From positions 1 through 29,051 of the forward strand of contig JBKECE010000252.1 of NCBI GenBank assembly GCA_047974325.1: DNA of 29,051 nucleotides, read 5' to 3'. The first letter of the stretch is position 1; every line of letters begins with the position of its first letter. Under the pieces are notes generated by a model. The model ran no database searches. It saw only the letters and a program-made list of their open reading frames with translations, and had not been told where the DNA came from. A program made the translations under genes and the position numbers. Below are positions 9,378 through 16,050 of this stretch, piece after piece. Source of the stretch: QVMP01 sp047974325 (lineage in GTDB: Bacteria; Bacteroidota; Bacteroidia; Bacteroidales; Dysgonomonadaceae).

Positions 9378-9965
9378 TTATTTTGAGTTCTTTAAGAGTG
9401 AAGACAACTTATTATATATTTTCAGGCATGCCCAAGCGTCTATAGATGCATACATCTTTTGTGCATTAGATAATTCTTCTGCATCCCAATTGGACAACCG
9501 TTGCGATTTTGATATTTTTTTATCAAACAAAATTGCATAGATCCTTTGCAATCCGGCTTCTTTGAGTCCGGCATTTTTCGCCACTGTCTGCAATTCAACA
9601 AATCCTCCAGGAATGAAGTCAGGGACACGTTTCCTGATTGCTGAAAAATCATCTTTCAATGAAAGTCCAATTTTATTCACATTCGGATTGGACAAAAGCT
9701 CGATAAGATTTTGCGGAAAATCTATCTTATTGAGGCGAAAAAGAAAAGTTTCATGTTCCGTAGCCAACTGAACCAATGAGATTTTATATGACTTCCCTTT
9801 GGCAAATGCCGGGCGGGTTTCTGTATCAAAGCCAATGAATGTAACTTTTTTTAGCCGTTCCATGGCTTCTTCAACCTCTTTCTCTGTCTGGATGATGCTT
9901 ATTTCTCCATCAAAAACCTCTACCGGAAGTTCCGCAATTTCCGCTTTTGAAATATTCTCTACCAC
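9378..9965 (-). CDS. DEDDy-type 3'-5' exonuclease domain protein, GTG start
   Basis: A 195-residue protein that is essentially one DnaQ/RNase D-like 3'-5' exonuclease domain. The metal-binding acids are visible: Asp47 and Glu49 in FIGFDTETRP, Asp105/106 in LSLKDDF, and Tyr172/Asp176 in MYASIDAWACLKIY. The YxxxD arrangement marks the DEDDy subtype. RNase D itself has extra C-terminal HRDC domains, which are absent. The natural substrate is unknown. Translation starts at GTG 9965, overlapping the DUF5063 stop by 7 bp. The next methionine would cut the conserved N-terminal ISKAEI segment, so GTG is preferred. Confidence 0.88.
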   Translation of the reverse strand: MVENISKAEIAELPVEVFDGEISIIQTEKEVEEAMERLKKVTFIGFDTETRPAFAKGKSYKISLVQLATEHETFLFRLNKIDFPQNLIELLSNPNVNKIGLSLKDDFSAIRKRVPDFIPGGFVELQTVAKNAGLKEAGLQRIYAILFDKKISKSQRLSNWDAEELSNAQKMYASIDAWACLKIYNKLSSLLKNSK

Positions 9966-10531
9966 ATCTCCTCCTCGCTTTGTAAAGATTCGTCATTCTC
10001 ATTATCTACGTCAATCGCGGCATACTTCAATGCATGTAATGCTCTCAGCACATTGGTAAGCTTCTGCCCCCAATAGAGTTTGAAATTTTCATTGCAGACA
10101 AACAATGCATCGTTCATATTTTCTTCTATCCCACGTTCATATATTGTGATGAAGTTTTTCAAGTCCTGATAGATATCGGTCAAATCTTCCGAAATGCTCG
10201 CTCCTATTGGAGTATCACTGAACTTCATGTCTTCTACAAAAACCTCTAAATATGCGTCATCTTTAGCATAGACTGCAAACAAGCGTGAAAATATATAGTT
10301 ATACATATCTTCCGTTACTTCAATCTCAGGATTTTCATCGTCCTGCAATGCTGTTTCAGGCAACATAGATACTTTTAGATATAGCAGAGGCAACAGCTTC
10401 GTAAGTTTGTCGGTGAGTGCTATGGTATCCTCATCCTCAAAAGTCTCCAGATATCCGCAATATTGGACAGCAACAGTTACAAACTCAATTGCATCCCTCG
10501 AATAGACTATCTTTTTTAGTTCCGGCTCCAT
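9959..10531 (-). CDS. DUF5063 family protein
   Basis: A 190-residue acidic, largely helical protein that I recognise as the Bacteroidetes DUF5063 family, whose function is not established. No signal peptide, membrane segment or catalytic motif is visible, so it is probably cytoplasmic. It begins at ATG 10531 with a Bacteroidetes -7 element about 20 bp upstream, making it the first gene of a three-gene operon. Its stop overlaps the exonuclease start by 7 bp. The tight coupling to an exonuclease and an rRNA methyltransferase suggests a role in RNA metabolism, but that is only neighbourhood inference. Confidence 0.8.
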   Translation of the reverse strand: MEPELKKIVYSRDAIEFVTVAVQYCGYLETFEDEDTIALTDKLTKLLPLLYLKVSMLPETALQDDENPEIEVTEDMYNYIFSRLFAVYAKDDAYLEVFVEDMKFSDTPIGASISEDLTDIYQDLKNFITIYERGIEENMNDALFVCNENFKLYWGQKLTNVLRALHALKYAAIDVDNENDESLQSEEEMW

Positions 10532-10551
10532 TTTATTTTATTTGGCTGACG

Positions 10552-10559
10552 CAAATTTA
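10552..10559 (-). promoter_or_regulatory. -7 element of the DUF5063 operon
   Basis: On the minus strand TAAATTTG matches TAnnTTTG, about 20 bp before the DUF5063 ATG and inside the 56-bp gap after the sirtuin stop. A TTG with 16-bp spacing lies upstream, shorter than ideal, so the -33 is uncertain. Confidence 0.5.
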
Positions 10560-10587
10560 GTATAAAAAAACAAACCAACAGAAAAGA

Positions 10588-11289
10588 TCACAATTCATCT
10601 TTCATTTTTGAGAGAATCATCCGCAGTTCCGCCACACCTTCGGATGCCCCTTTCACTATAAAGTGAATGCCTTCTGTATAAGTCTTCACCTCATTAGGAT
10701 CAATCAGAAAGATAGGCACATTCTTCCGGATATAATTGATTAGTCCTGCCGCTGGATAAACATTCATTGAAGTTCCGATAATTACCAACACATCAGCCTC
10801 CTTGACGATATCAATAGCCTCTTCTATTGCCGGAACAGCCTCTCCAAACCACACAATATGAGGACGAAGCTGTGATCCATCTTCAGCTTTATCGCCCAAA
10901 TGTATGTCCGAATTGTCAGGGGTGAGGGTGTAAATAAGATCAGGATTTTTAGTAGAACGCACCTTAACCAGCTCGCCATGCAAATGAAGAACCTTTGTGC
11001 TACCTGCTTTTTCATGGAGATTATCCACATTCTGTGTAATAACAGAGACATTATAATCCTTTTCCATTTCTGCCAGACCTACATGCCCTGCATTGGGTTT
11101 CGCTAAGAACGATTCTCTACGACGCACGTTGTAGAAATTCAGAACTAATTCGGGGTTTCTGAAAAAACCTTCCGGTGTTGCCACATCTTCTACACGATAC
11201 TGTTCCCATAATCCTCCGGTGTCTCGAAAAGTGGAAATACCACTTTCTGCACTCATGCCTGCTCCGGTGAGTACAACTATTTTTTTCAT
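10588..11289 (-). CDS. Sirtuin-type NAD-dependent protein deacylase without zinc cysteines
   Basis: NAD-dependent lysine deacylase of the Sir2 family, cytoplasmic. The 233-residue product has GAGMSAESGISTFR (9-22), QNVDNLHEKAG (86-96), the catalytic His104 in HLHGEL, GTSMNVYPAAGL and a final LIDPNE. Tyr53 and Arg56 (FYNVR) match the YxxR signature of class III sirtuins such as CobB and SIRT5, which prefer succinyl and malonyl lysine. The protein contains no cysteine, so the usual four-Cys zinc site between HLHGEL and IVWFGE is missing. I chose ATG 11289, which gives the family N-terminus; an in-frame TTG at 11316 would add nine residues. Confidence 0.92.
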   Translation of the reverse strand: MKKIVVLTGAGMSAESGISTFRDTGGLWEQYRVEDVATPEGFFRNPELVLNFYNVRRRESFLAKPNAGHVGLAEMEKDYNVSVITQNVDNLHEKAGSTKVLHLHGELVKVRSTKNPDLIYTLTPDNSDIHLGDKAEDGSQLRPHIVWFGEAVPAIEEAIDIVKEADVLVIIGTSMNVYPAAGLINYIRKNVPIFLIDPNEVKTYTEGIHFIVKGASEGVAELRMILSKMKDEL

Positions 11290-11313
11290 ATCAAAAAAAT
11301 TATTTCGTTGATC

Positions 11314-11321
11314 CAAAAATA
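11314..11321 (-). promoter_or_regulatory. -7 element of the sirtuin gene
   Basis: TATTTTTG on the minus strand fits TAnnTTTG, 24 bp before the chosen ATG. No good -33 element is visible at normal spacing. The element overlaps the alternative TTG start at 11316, which is a further reason to prefer the downstream ATG. Confidence 0.45.
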
Positions 11322-11407
11322 CAAAACATGGATCATAATGATACTAAGATATAAAATAGTTTTATGAGAAAGCCAAAGCCTTAAGTTTGATAAGTAAAAG
11401 TATTATC

Positions 11408-12346
11408 CTACTTCACAGTATTTTCCGCAATCTTCTCAGCATCCAGATCAGCTTTCGATTTACTTTGGGTGACAAGATACACACCTAAAAGAATGAGTAT
11501 GGCAGAAATGATTTTTTCGAGTGAAAACTTATCCTGCCCGATCATAATTGCCACAAAAGAAGCCACCAGAGGTTGCAAATTATTATACATTGCCATCGTC
11601 GTGGGACGCATCCGTTTTTGCACCATCGGCATCAACATGTAAGTGATATAAGTGGCACCAAGAAGTACAAACCCAACCAATAGATAGGGTACTATATCTG
11701 CTTGTTCAAAAAGATTTGCTGAAACTATATCTTTGGATGCAAAAGGCAATAAAATTATTGTTGAATAGAGAAACATCCACTTCATCATAGTCACAGCTGA
11801 ATATTTTTTCGAGATGTTTTTTGTCCATATCAAATAAAAAGCATAAAAGAATGCACCACTGGCAACCGCCAGATTACCCTGAAGACTACCTCCTTGAGTG
11901 CCCCCATGATGTGTAGAGTAGACTAAAAAAATTGCACCAATAGCTCCGATAATAACACCTCCGAATTTTTTTGCAGTGATAGGTTCTTTCAATACAATAG
12001 CTGCTATTACCATTGCAAACAAAGGGCTAGCGGTAGTGATGATCGAAGCATCGACTGGTGAAGTTGTAGCCAGTCCATAGACAAACGAACCTTGATTGAG
12101 CACAATACCGAATATGCCACCAAAAAAGAGAGTCACCATATCTCTTTTTTCCACTTTTTCTTTTGGTAAAAAGAACGAAGTTACCCAGAATGCACAAGTC
12201 GCAAAAGTCATTCGCAACACAGTCAGCCCAAATGACGATATGTATCCTTCACTCAGAATATATTTGCTGACTGGCATATTCAGACCAAATATAAGTGCTA
12301 CGAAGAACATGATCACATGTCCTTCTTGTTTTTGAGTAAGTTTCAT
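11408..12346 (-). CDS. EamA/DMT-superfamily transporter
   Basis: Inner-membrane permease of about 312 residues with ten predicted hydrophobic segments in two EamA repeats. Typical motifs are FGLNMPVSKYIL near the N-terminus, ATTSPVDASIITTASPLFAMVIA in the first half, and a second half with MYNNLQPLVASFVA. Such proteins export metabolites or amino acids; the substrate cannot be read from sequence. The ATG at 12346 is 12 bp after the prfB stop and follows it on the same strand, so they are probably cotranscribed. An in-frame TTG at 12358 would overlap the prfB stop and is less likely. Confidence 0.9.
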   Translation of the reverse strand: MKLTQKQEGHVIMFFVALIFGLNMPVSKYILSEGYISSFGLTVLRMTFATCAFWVTSFFLPKEKVEKRDMVTLFFGGIFGIVLNQGSFVYGLATTSPVDASIITTASPLFAMVIAAIVLKEPITAKKFGGVIIGAIGAIFLVYSTHHGGTQGGSLQGNLAVASGAFFYAFYLIWTKNISKKYSAVTMMKWMFLYSTIILLPFASKDIVSANLFEQADIVPYLLVGFVLLGATYITYMLMPMVQKRMRPTTMAMYNNLQPLVASFVAIMIGQDKFSLEKIISAILILLGVYLVTQSKSKADLDAEKIAENTVK

Positions 12347-12358
12347 TTCATACCTCAA

Positions 12359-13472
12359 TTAAGCTTCATCTCCAAATTCCATCAAATAGGCTTTGATAAA
12401 TTCATCAATGTCTCCATCCATCACACTGTTAACATTCGATGTCTGATAGTTTGTACGATGGTCTTTCACCCTGCGGTCGTCGAATACATAGCTGCGGATT
12501 TGCGATCCCCACTCTATTTTTTTCTTTCCGGCTTCTACCTGCGATTGCAGACGGCGTCTTTTCTCCAACTCCAATTCATAGAGTTGTGATTTCAAAAGAC
12601 GTATTGCATTGTCTTTATTTCCGAACTGAGACCGACTTTCTGTATTTTCTATAACAATTTCTTTTTCTTCTCCGGTTTCATCATCTTTGTATGTGTAATG
12701 CAAACGAACTCCTGTTTCCACTTTGTTCACATTCTGTCCACCAGCACCACTGGAACGGAATGTATCCCATGTGATGTCGGACGGATTCACATCTATCTCA
12801 ATGGAATCATCGACTAACGGAACCACAAACACAGAAGCGAAAGAAGTCATCCGTTTACCTTGTGCATTATATGGCGACACACGCACCAAGCGATGAACAC
12901 CATTTTCAGATTTCAGATAACCATAAGCAAAATCTCCTTCAATTTGCATTGTCGCAGTTTTTATTCCGGCTTCTTCTCCGTCTTGCCAATTGGTAATCGT
13001 GATTTTGTATCCTTTCGATTCACTCCAACGCTGATACATCCGGAAAAGCATCAAAGCCCAGTCCTGACCTTCGGTTCCTCCGGCTCCACTGTTTACCTTC
13101 AACACAGCACCCAACTTATCTTCTTCGCGACGAAGCATATTTTTCAATTCCAGATTCTCAAGAATCTGCATCGCATTTGCATAAGCATCATCGACCTCTT
13201 CTTCGGTCGTAATACCTTCTTTCTGAAAATCGAAAGCCAGTTGAAGTTCTTCAGTTGCAGCTTTCACTTCATTATATCCATTGATCCAGCCTTTTATCTC
13301 GCGGATCTTTTTCATCTGCTCTTCGGCAGTTTTGTTGTCCAGCCAAAATGCCGGATCTTGTGTTCTTATTTCTTCTTCTTCGAGTTGGATTGTCTTTGCA
13401 TCGACGTCAAAGATACCCCCTCAACGCTTGCTCGCGTTCCAACACATCTTTGAGTTGGTCTATTGTAATCAT
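12359..13472 (-). CDS. prfB: Peptide chain release factor 2, with programmed +1 frameshift
   Basis: RF2 recognises UGA and UAA and releases the finished peptide. Zero frame runs from ATG 13472 for 21 codons (13472-13410) to CTT, then TGA at 13409-13407. A +1 shift that skips T13409 continues in the frame 13408-12359, giving 370 residues. AGGGGG lies upstream of the shift site exactly as in E. coli (AGG GGG TAT CTT TGA C). The GGQ motif falls at 244-246. The stop-recognition tripeptide at 199-201 reads SPY where E. coli has SPF. Low RF2 lets the ribosome pause at UGA and shift, so the protein controls its own synthesis. The frame after the shift has an internal ATG at 13315, which is not the true start. 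Confidence 0.97.
13404..13421 (-). promoter_or_regulatory. prfB programmed frameshift signal
   Basis: Read on the minus strand the site is AGGGGG TAT CTT TGA CGT. The internal Shine-Dalgarno-like AGGGGG is three bases from the CTT shift codon and is followed by the UGA stop and C, a poor termination context. All elements of the classical RF2 recoding site are present. Confidence 0.95.
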
Positions 13473-13511
13473 AAAATTGGTTACGTTTATGTTTATACTT
13501 ATTTTGGGATA

Positions 13512-13519
13512 CAAAAGTA
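13512..13519 (-). promoter_or_regulatory. -7 element of prfB
   Basis: TACTTTTG on the minus strand matches TAnnTTTG, 39 bp before the prfB ATG. No clear -33 element was found. The 179-bp gap between prfB and the transporter downstream of pyrC otherwise contains nothing recognisable, including no obvious terminator. Confidence 0.5.
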
Positions 13520-13651
13520 CTGAAATATTGTTATTTAAAGAATATTTGGTGATAAATGGTGATGCTGCAGGTATAGAATCTACCCGTAATCCACATACAA
13601 TACACTAAATATCAAACACATGAAAATATTAGGAACGACAATAAAAAAGAT

Positions 13652-14602
13652 TTAACCCTTTCTTTTTTTCCAAACCTGATAGGAATTGATTATGTTTTGC
13701 CATAAAACATAAGCTCCCGGACCAATCGTGGATATAGGATTGAGATAAGTTTGTGCCATCCAGATGGCAAGTATTGTGTTTTTTTGACCAAGTCCCTGAC
13801 CTGCTGCAATACGGTCATTATAGCGTGAGCCAATTGTTTTTCCCAGAATAAATTGCAAACAACATACCACAAGTGAAGCCAATGCAATGTAGACCTCTAT
13901 TAGAAAATCTACATCTTTTTTCTGCTCATCCACTATGAACTGTACAATTTGAGCTGAAACTAACAATAATGCAATATTCCACAAATAGAACGACACAGAT
14001 TGAGCTTTTTGCACTTTCCGATGCAATGGTGATGCACATTTTCTGAACAAAATAGCCAATATGAATGGAAACAGAAGTAAAATAACAACATTTTTACCGA
14101 TCCTTAGGGTAGCATCGATGAACGATACATCACCTTGAGCATTACCAATAAGTGCAAAAATAATGGGTGCACAAATTGCCACCGAAATATTGCTGATCAG
14201 GCTATAAGCAGTGAGGCTTGCCGTATTACCGCCCAACATGCCGGTGATAACAACAGCTGATGTGGCAGTCGGAGCTAAAACACAAATCATAGCACCCTCA
14301 CCTATAGCCTGATCTATGAAACTGAGGACAAAATAGACACCGATACTTCCCACTATCTGGATGAGAAGAAGCCATAGATGCATTTTCTTTAATTTCAAAT
14401 CCTTCAGTTCTATATTACAATAAGTGATGAAGAGCATCACAAATATAAGATAGGGTGTCAGGAATGAAAACCGTTGAAAAAAGAAATAAAAACATATACC
14501 TATTGTCATTGTAATAGGCATCATATATGATTTCAATTTACCCAGATATGCAGCAAAAGACACTTTATTTCTATTTAGAGGAATAATATAATCAGTTATC
14601 AA
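13652..14602 (-). CDS. Bile acid:sodium symporter (BASS)-family transporter
   Basis: Integral membrane protein of up to 316 residues with about nine to ten hydrophobic segments. Family landmarks are LAPTATSAVVITGMLGGN, the crossover-like region before YSLISNISVA, and GQKNTILAIWMAQTYLNPISTIGPG near the C-terminus. BASS proteins move organic anions with sodium; the substrate here is unknown. The start is uncertain. TTG 14602 overlaps the pyrC stop by 11 bp; GTG 14563 would give a shorter tail before the first membrane segment; the first ATG would begin at MMPITMTIG. I list the longest frame. It is transcribed with pyrC. Confidence 0.85.
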   Translation of the reverse strand: MITDYIIPLNRNKVSFAAYLGKLKSYMMPITMTIGICFYFFFQRFSFLTPYLIFVMLFITYCNIELKDLKLKKMHLWLLLIQIVGSIGVYFVLSFIDQAIGEGAMICVLAPTATSAVVITGMLGGNTASLTAYSLISNISVAICAPIIFALIGNAQGDVSFIDATLRIGKNVVILLLFPFILAILFRKCASPLHRKVQKAQSVSFYLWNIALLLVSAQIVQFIVDEQKKDVDFLIEVYIALASLVVCCLQFILGKTIGSRYNDRIAAGQGLGQKNTILAIWMAQTYLNPISTIGPGAYVLWQNIINSYQVWKKRKG

Positions 14603-15926
14603 AAATTAAGGCGCAGCCTTTCACATCTTTGAGTTGCCCGTTGTCGAAAGCCAATTGGCCATTGAGGTATGTCTTTTCTATAGTGGACGACAAAGTTTGT
14701 CCTTCAAGTGGTGACCATCCGCATTTATACAAAATATTGCCTGCATCAACCGTATATTCTTTGTTTGGATTCACCAACACCAGATCGGCAAAATAGCCGG
14801 GACGAATATATCCACGTTTATGCACACGAAACAATGTTGCCGGAGCATGACACATTTTGTCCACAACCTGCTCTTTCGTTATTTTACCCTGCATGGATAG
14901 ATGGAGCATCATCTGCAGTGAATGTTGCACCAGTGGTCCACCTGATGCAGCTTGCAGGCTTCCTCCTTGCTTTTCGTTCAACAAGTGAGGTGCATGATCT
15001 GTCGCTATCACATCTAACTTACCGGACAAAAGTCCCTGCAAAAGTGCATCCCTATCTTCCTTAGTTTTCACAGCAGGATTCCATTTGATACGTGTGCCAT
15101 ACTTTTCATAATCTGCATCAGAAAACCAAAGGTGATGCACACAAACTTCTCCGGTTATTTTTTTCTCTATCAAAGGTTTTTTGTCAAATAAGGTAATCTC
15201 TTTTGCTGTAGACAAATGTAGTATATGCAACCGTGTATCATATCGGTCTGCAAGTTCAATAGCTTTGGCAGACGACTGATAACAAGCCTCAGCACTGCGA
15301 ATCAACGGATGATACTTTATCGGGATATTCTCACCAAACAAGGATTTGTAATAATCTATATTTTTCCTAATGATTTCTTCTTCCTCACAATGAGTTGCTA
15401 TAAGCATATCTATTTCAGAAAAAATGGCTGCTAATGCTTTTTTATTATCCACCAGCATATTTCCTGTAGATGAACCCATAAATATTTTTATGCCGCACAC
15501 TTCCTTCGCATTCACTTTTTTAAGTTCTTGCTGATTGTCGTTTGTTGCACCCAAATAAAATGAATAATTTGAATATGACTTATTGGACGCGGCTTCAAAT
15601 TTATCATGCAATGCCTCTATCGTAGTTGTTTGCGGTTTTGTATTAGGCATTTCCATATATGAAGTAACACCTCCCGCTATCGCAGCACGGCTTTCTGTAA
15701 AAATATCACCTTTGTGCGTCAGTCCGGGATCACGAAAATGAACCTGATCATCTATCACACCCGGAAGCAACCACAATCCGGAAGCATCAACAACCTGAGC
15801 ACGAGACAATATGTTTTCGGGAACCTGAGTTTTGTAAATTTCTTTTATCAACTCTCCTTCGATGAGTAGCGAACCCTTAAACGACTGGCCTTCGTTTATG
15901 ATCGTAGCATTATGAATTAAAATCAT
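14592..15926 (-). CDS. pyrC: Dihydroorotase
   Basis: Zinc amidohydrolase that closes carbamoyl-aspartate to dihydroorotate in pyrimidine synthesis. The 444-residue protein shows the amidohydrolase barrel: DDQVHFRDPGLTH at 59-71, EMPNT near 92-96, a candidate carboxylated Lys147 in GIKIFMGSS, His179 in ATHCEE, His237 in HLST and Asp310 in ATDHAPH. The first metal motif reads Gln61-Val-His63, not the usual HxH. I recall the same change in other Bacteroidetes dihydroorotases, so it is probably a lineage feature and not inactivation. The BASS-type transporter overlaps its 3' end, suggesting one operon. Confidence 0.92.
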   Translation of the reverse strand: MILIHNATIINEGQSFKGSLLIEGELIKEIYKTQVPENILSRAQVVDASGLWLLPGVIDDQVHFRDPGLTHKGDIFTESRAAIAGGVTSYMEMPNTKPQTTTIEALHDKFEAASNKSYSNYSFYLGATNDNQQELKKVNAKEVCGIKIFMGSSTGNMLVDNKKALAAIFSEIDMLIATHCEEEEIIRKNIDYYKSLFGENIPIKYHPLIRSAEACYQSSAKAIELADRYDTRLHILHLSTAKEITLFDKKPLIEKKITGEVCVHHLWFSDADYEKYGTRIKWNPAVKTKEDRDALLQGLLSGKLDVIATDHAPHLLNEKQGGSLQAASGGPLVQHSLQMMLHLSMQGKITKEQVVDKMCHAPATLFRVHKRGYIRPGYFADLVLVNPNKEYTVDAGNILYKCGWSPLEGQTLSSTIEKTYLNGQLAFDNGQLKDVKGCALIFDN

Positions 15927-15966
15927 GTCAACAAGAATATTTTTATCATCCTTCGTAATTCTATCG

Positions 15967-15974
15967 CAAAGATA
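15967..15974 (-). promoter_or_regulatory. -7 element of pyrC
   Basis: TATCTTTG on the minus strand matches TAnnTTTG, 40 bp before the pyrC ATG in the 124-bp gap after the cytochrome c synthase gene. No convincing -33 element. An imperfect T-rich stem at about 16007-16037 could end the upstream transcript, but it needs a four-base bulge and I do not call it. Confidence 0.5.
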
Positions 15975-16050
15975 CGATGTTCAGGTTTGAAAAACAGAAC
16001 AAAAAACAAAAGTTTCTTCCTTTAAGAAAAAAACTGCTCCGAATCCGTTT

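Noticed and set aside
8975..9445. 156-residue plus-strand frame
   Set aside because: Antisense to the rRNA methyltransferase and the end of the exonuclease gene; no family features.
13313..13409. prfB as a pseudogene broken by an early TGA
   Set aside because: The TGA is in the canonical AGGGGG...CTT TGA C recoding context and the downstream frame is intact, so this is programmed frameshifting.
12860..13453. 197-residue plus-strand frame
   Set aside because: It lies antisense to prfB, whose motifs and frameshift site are unambiguous, and its sequence has no recognisable domain.
16007..16037. Possible terminator after ccsBA
   Set aside because: The stem is A/T only in large part and needs a four-base bulge; too weak to call.
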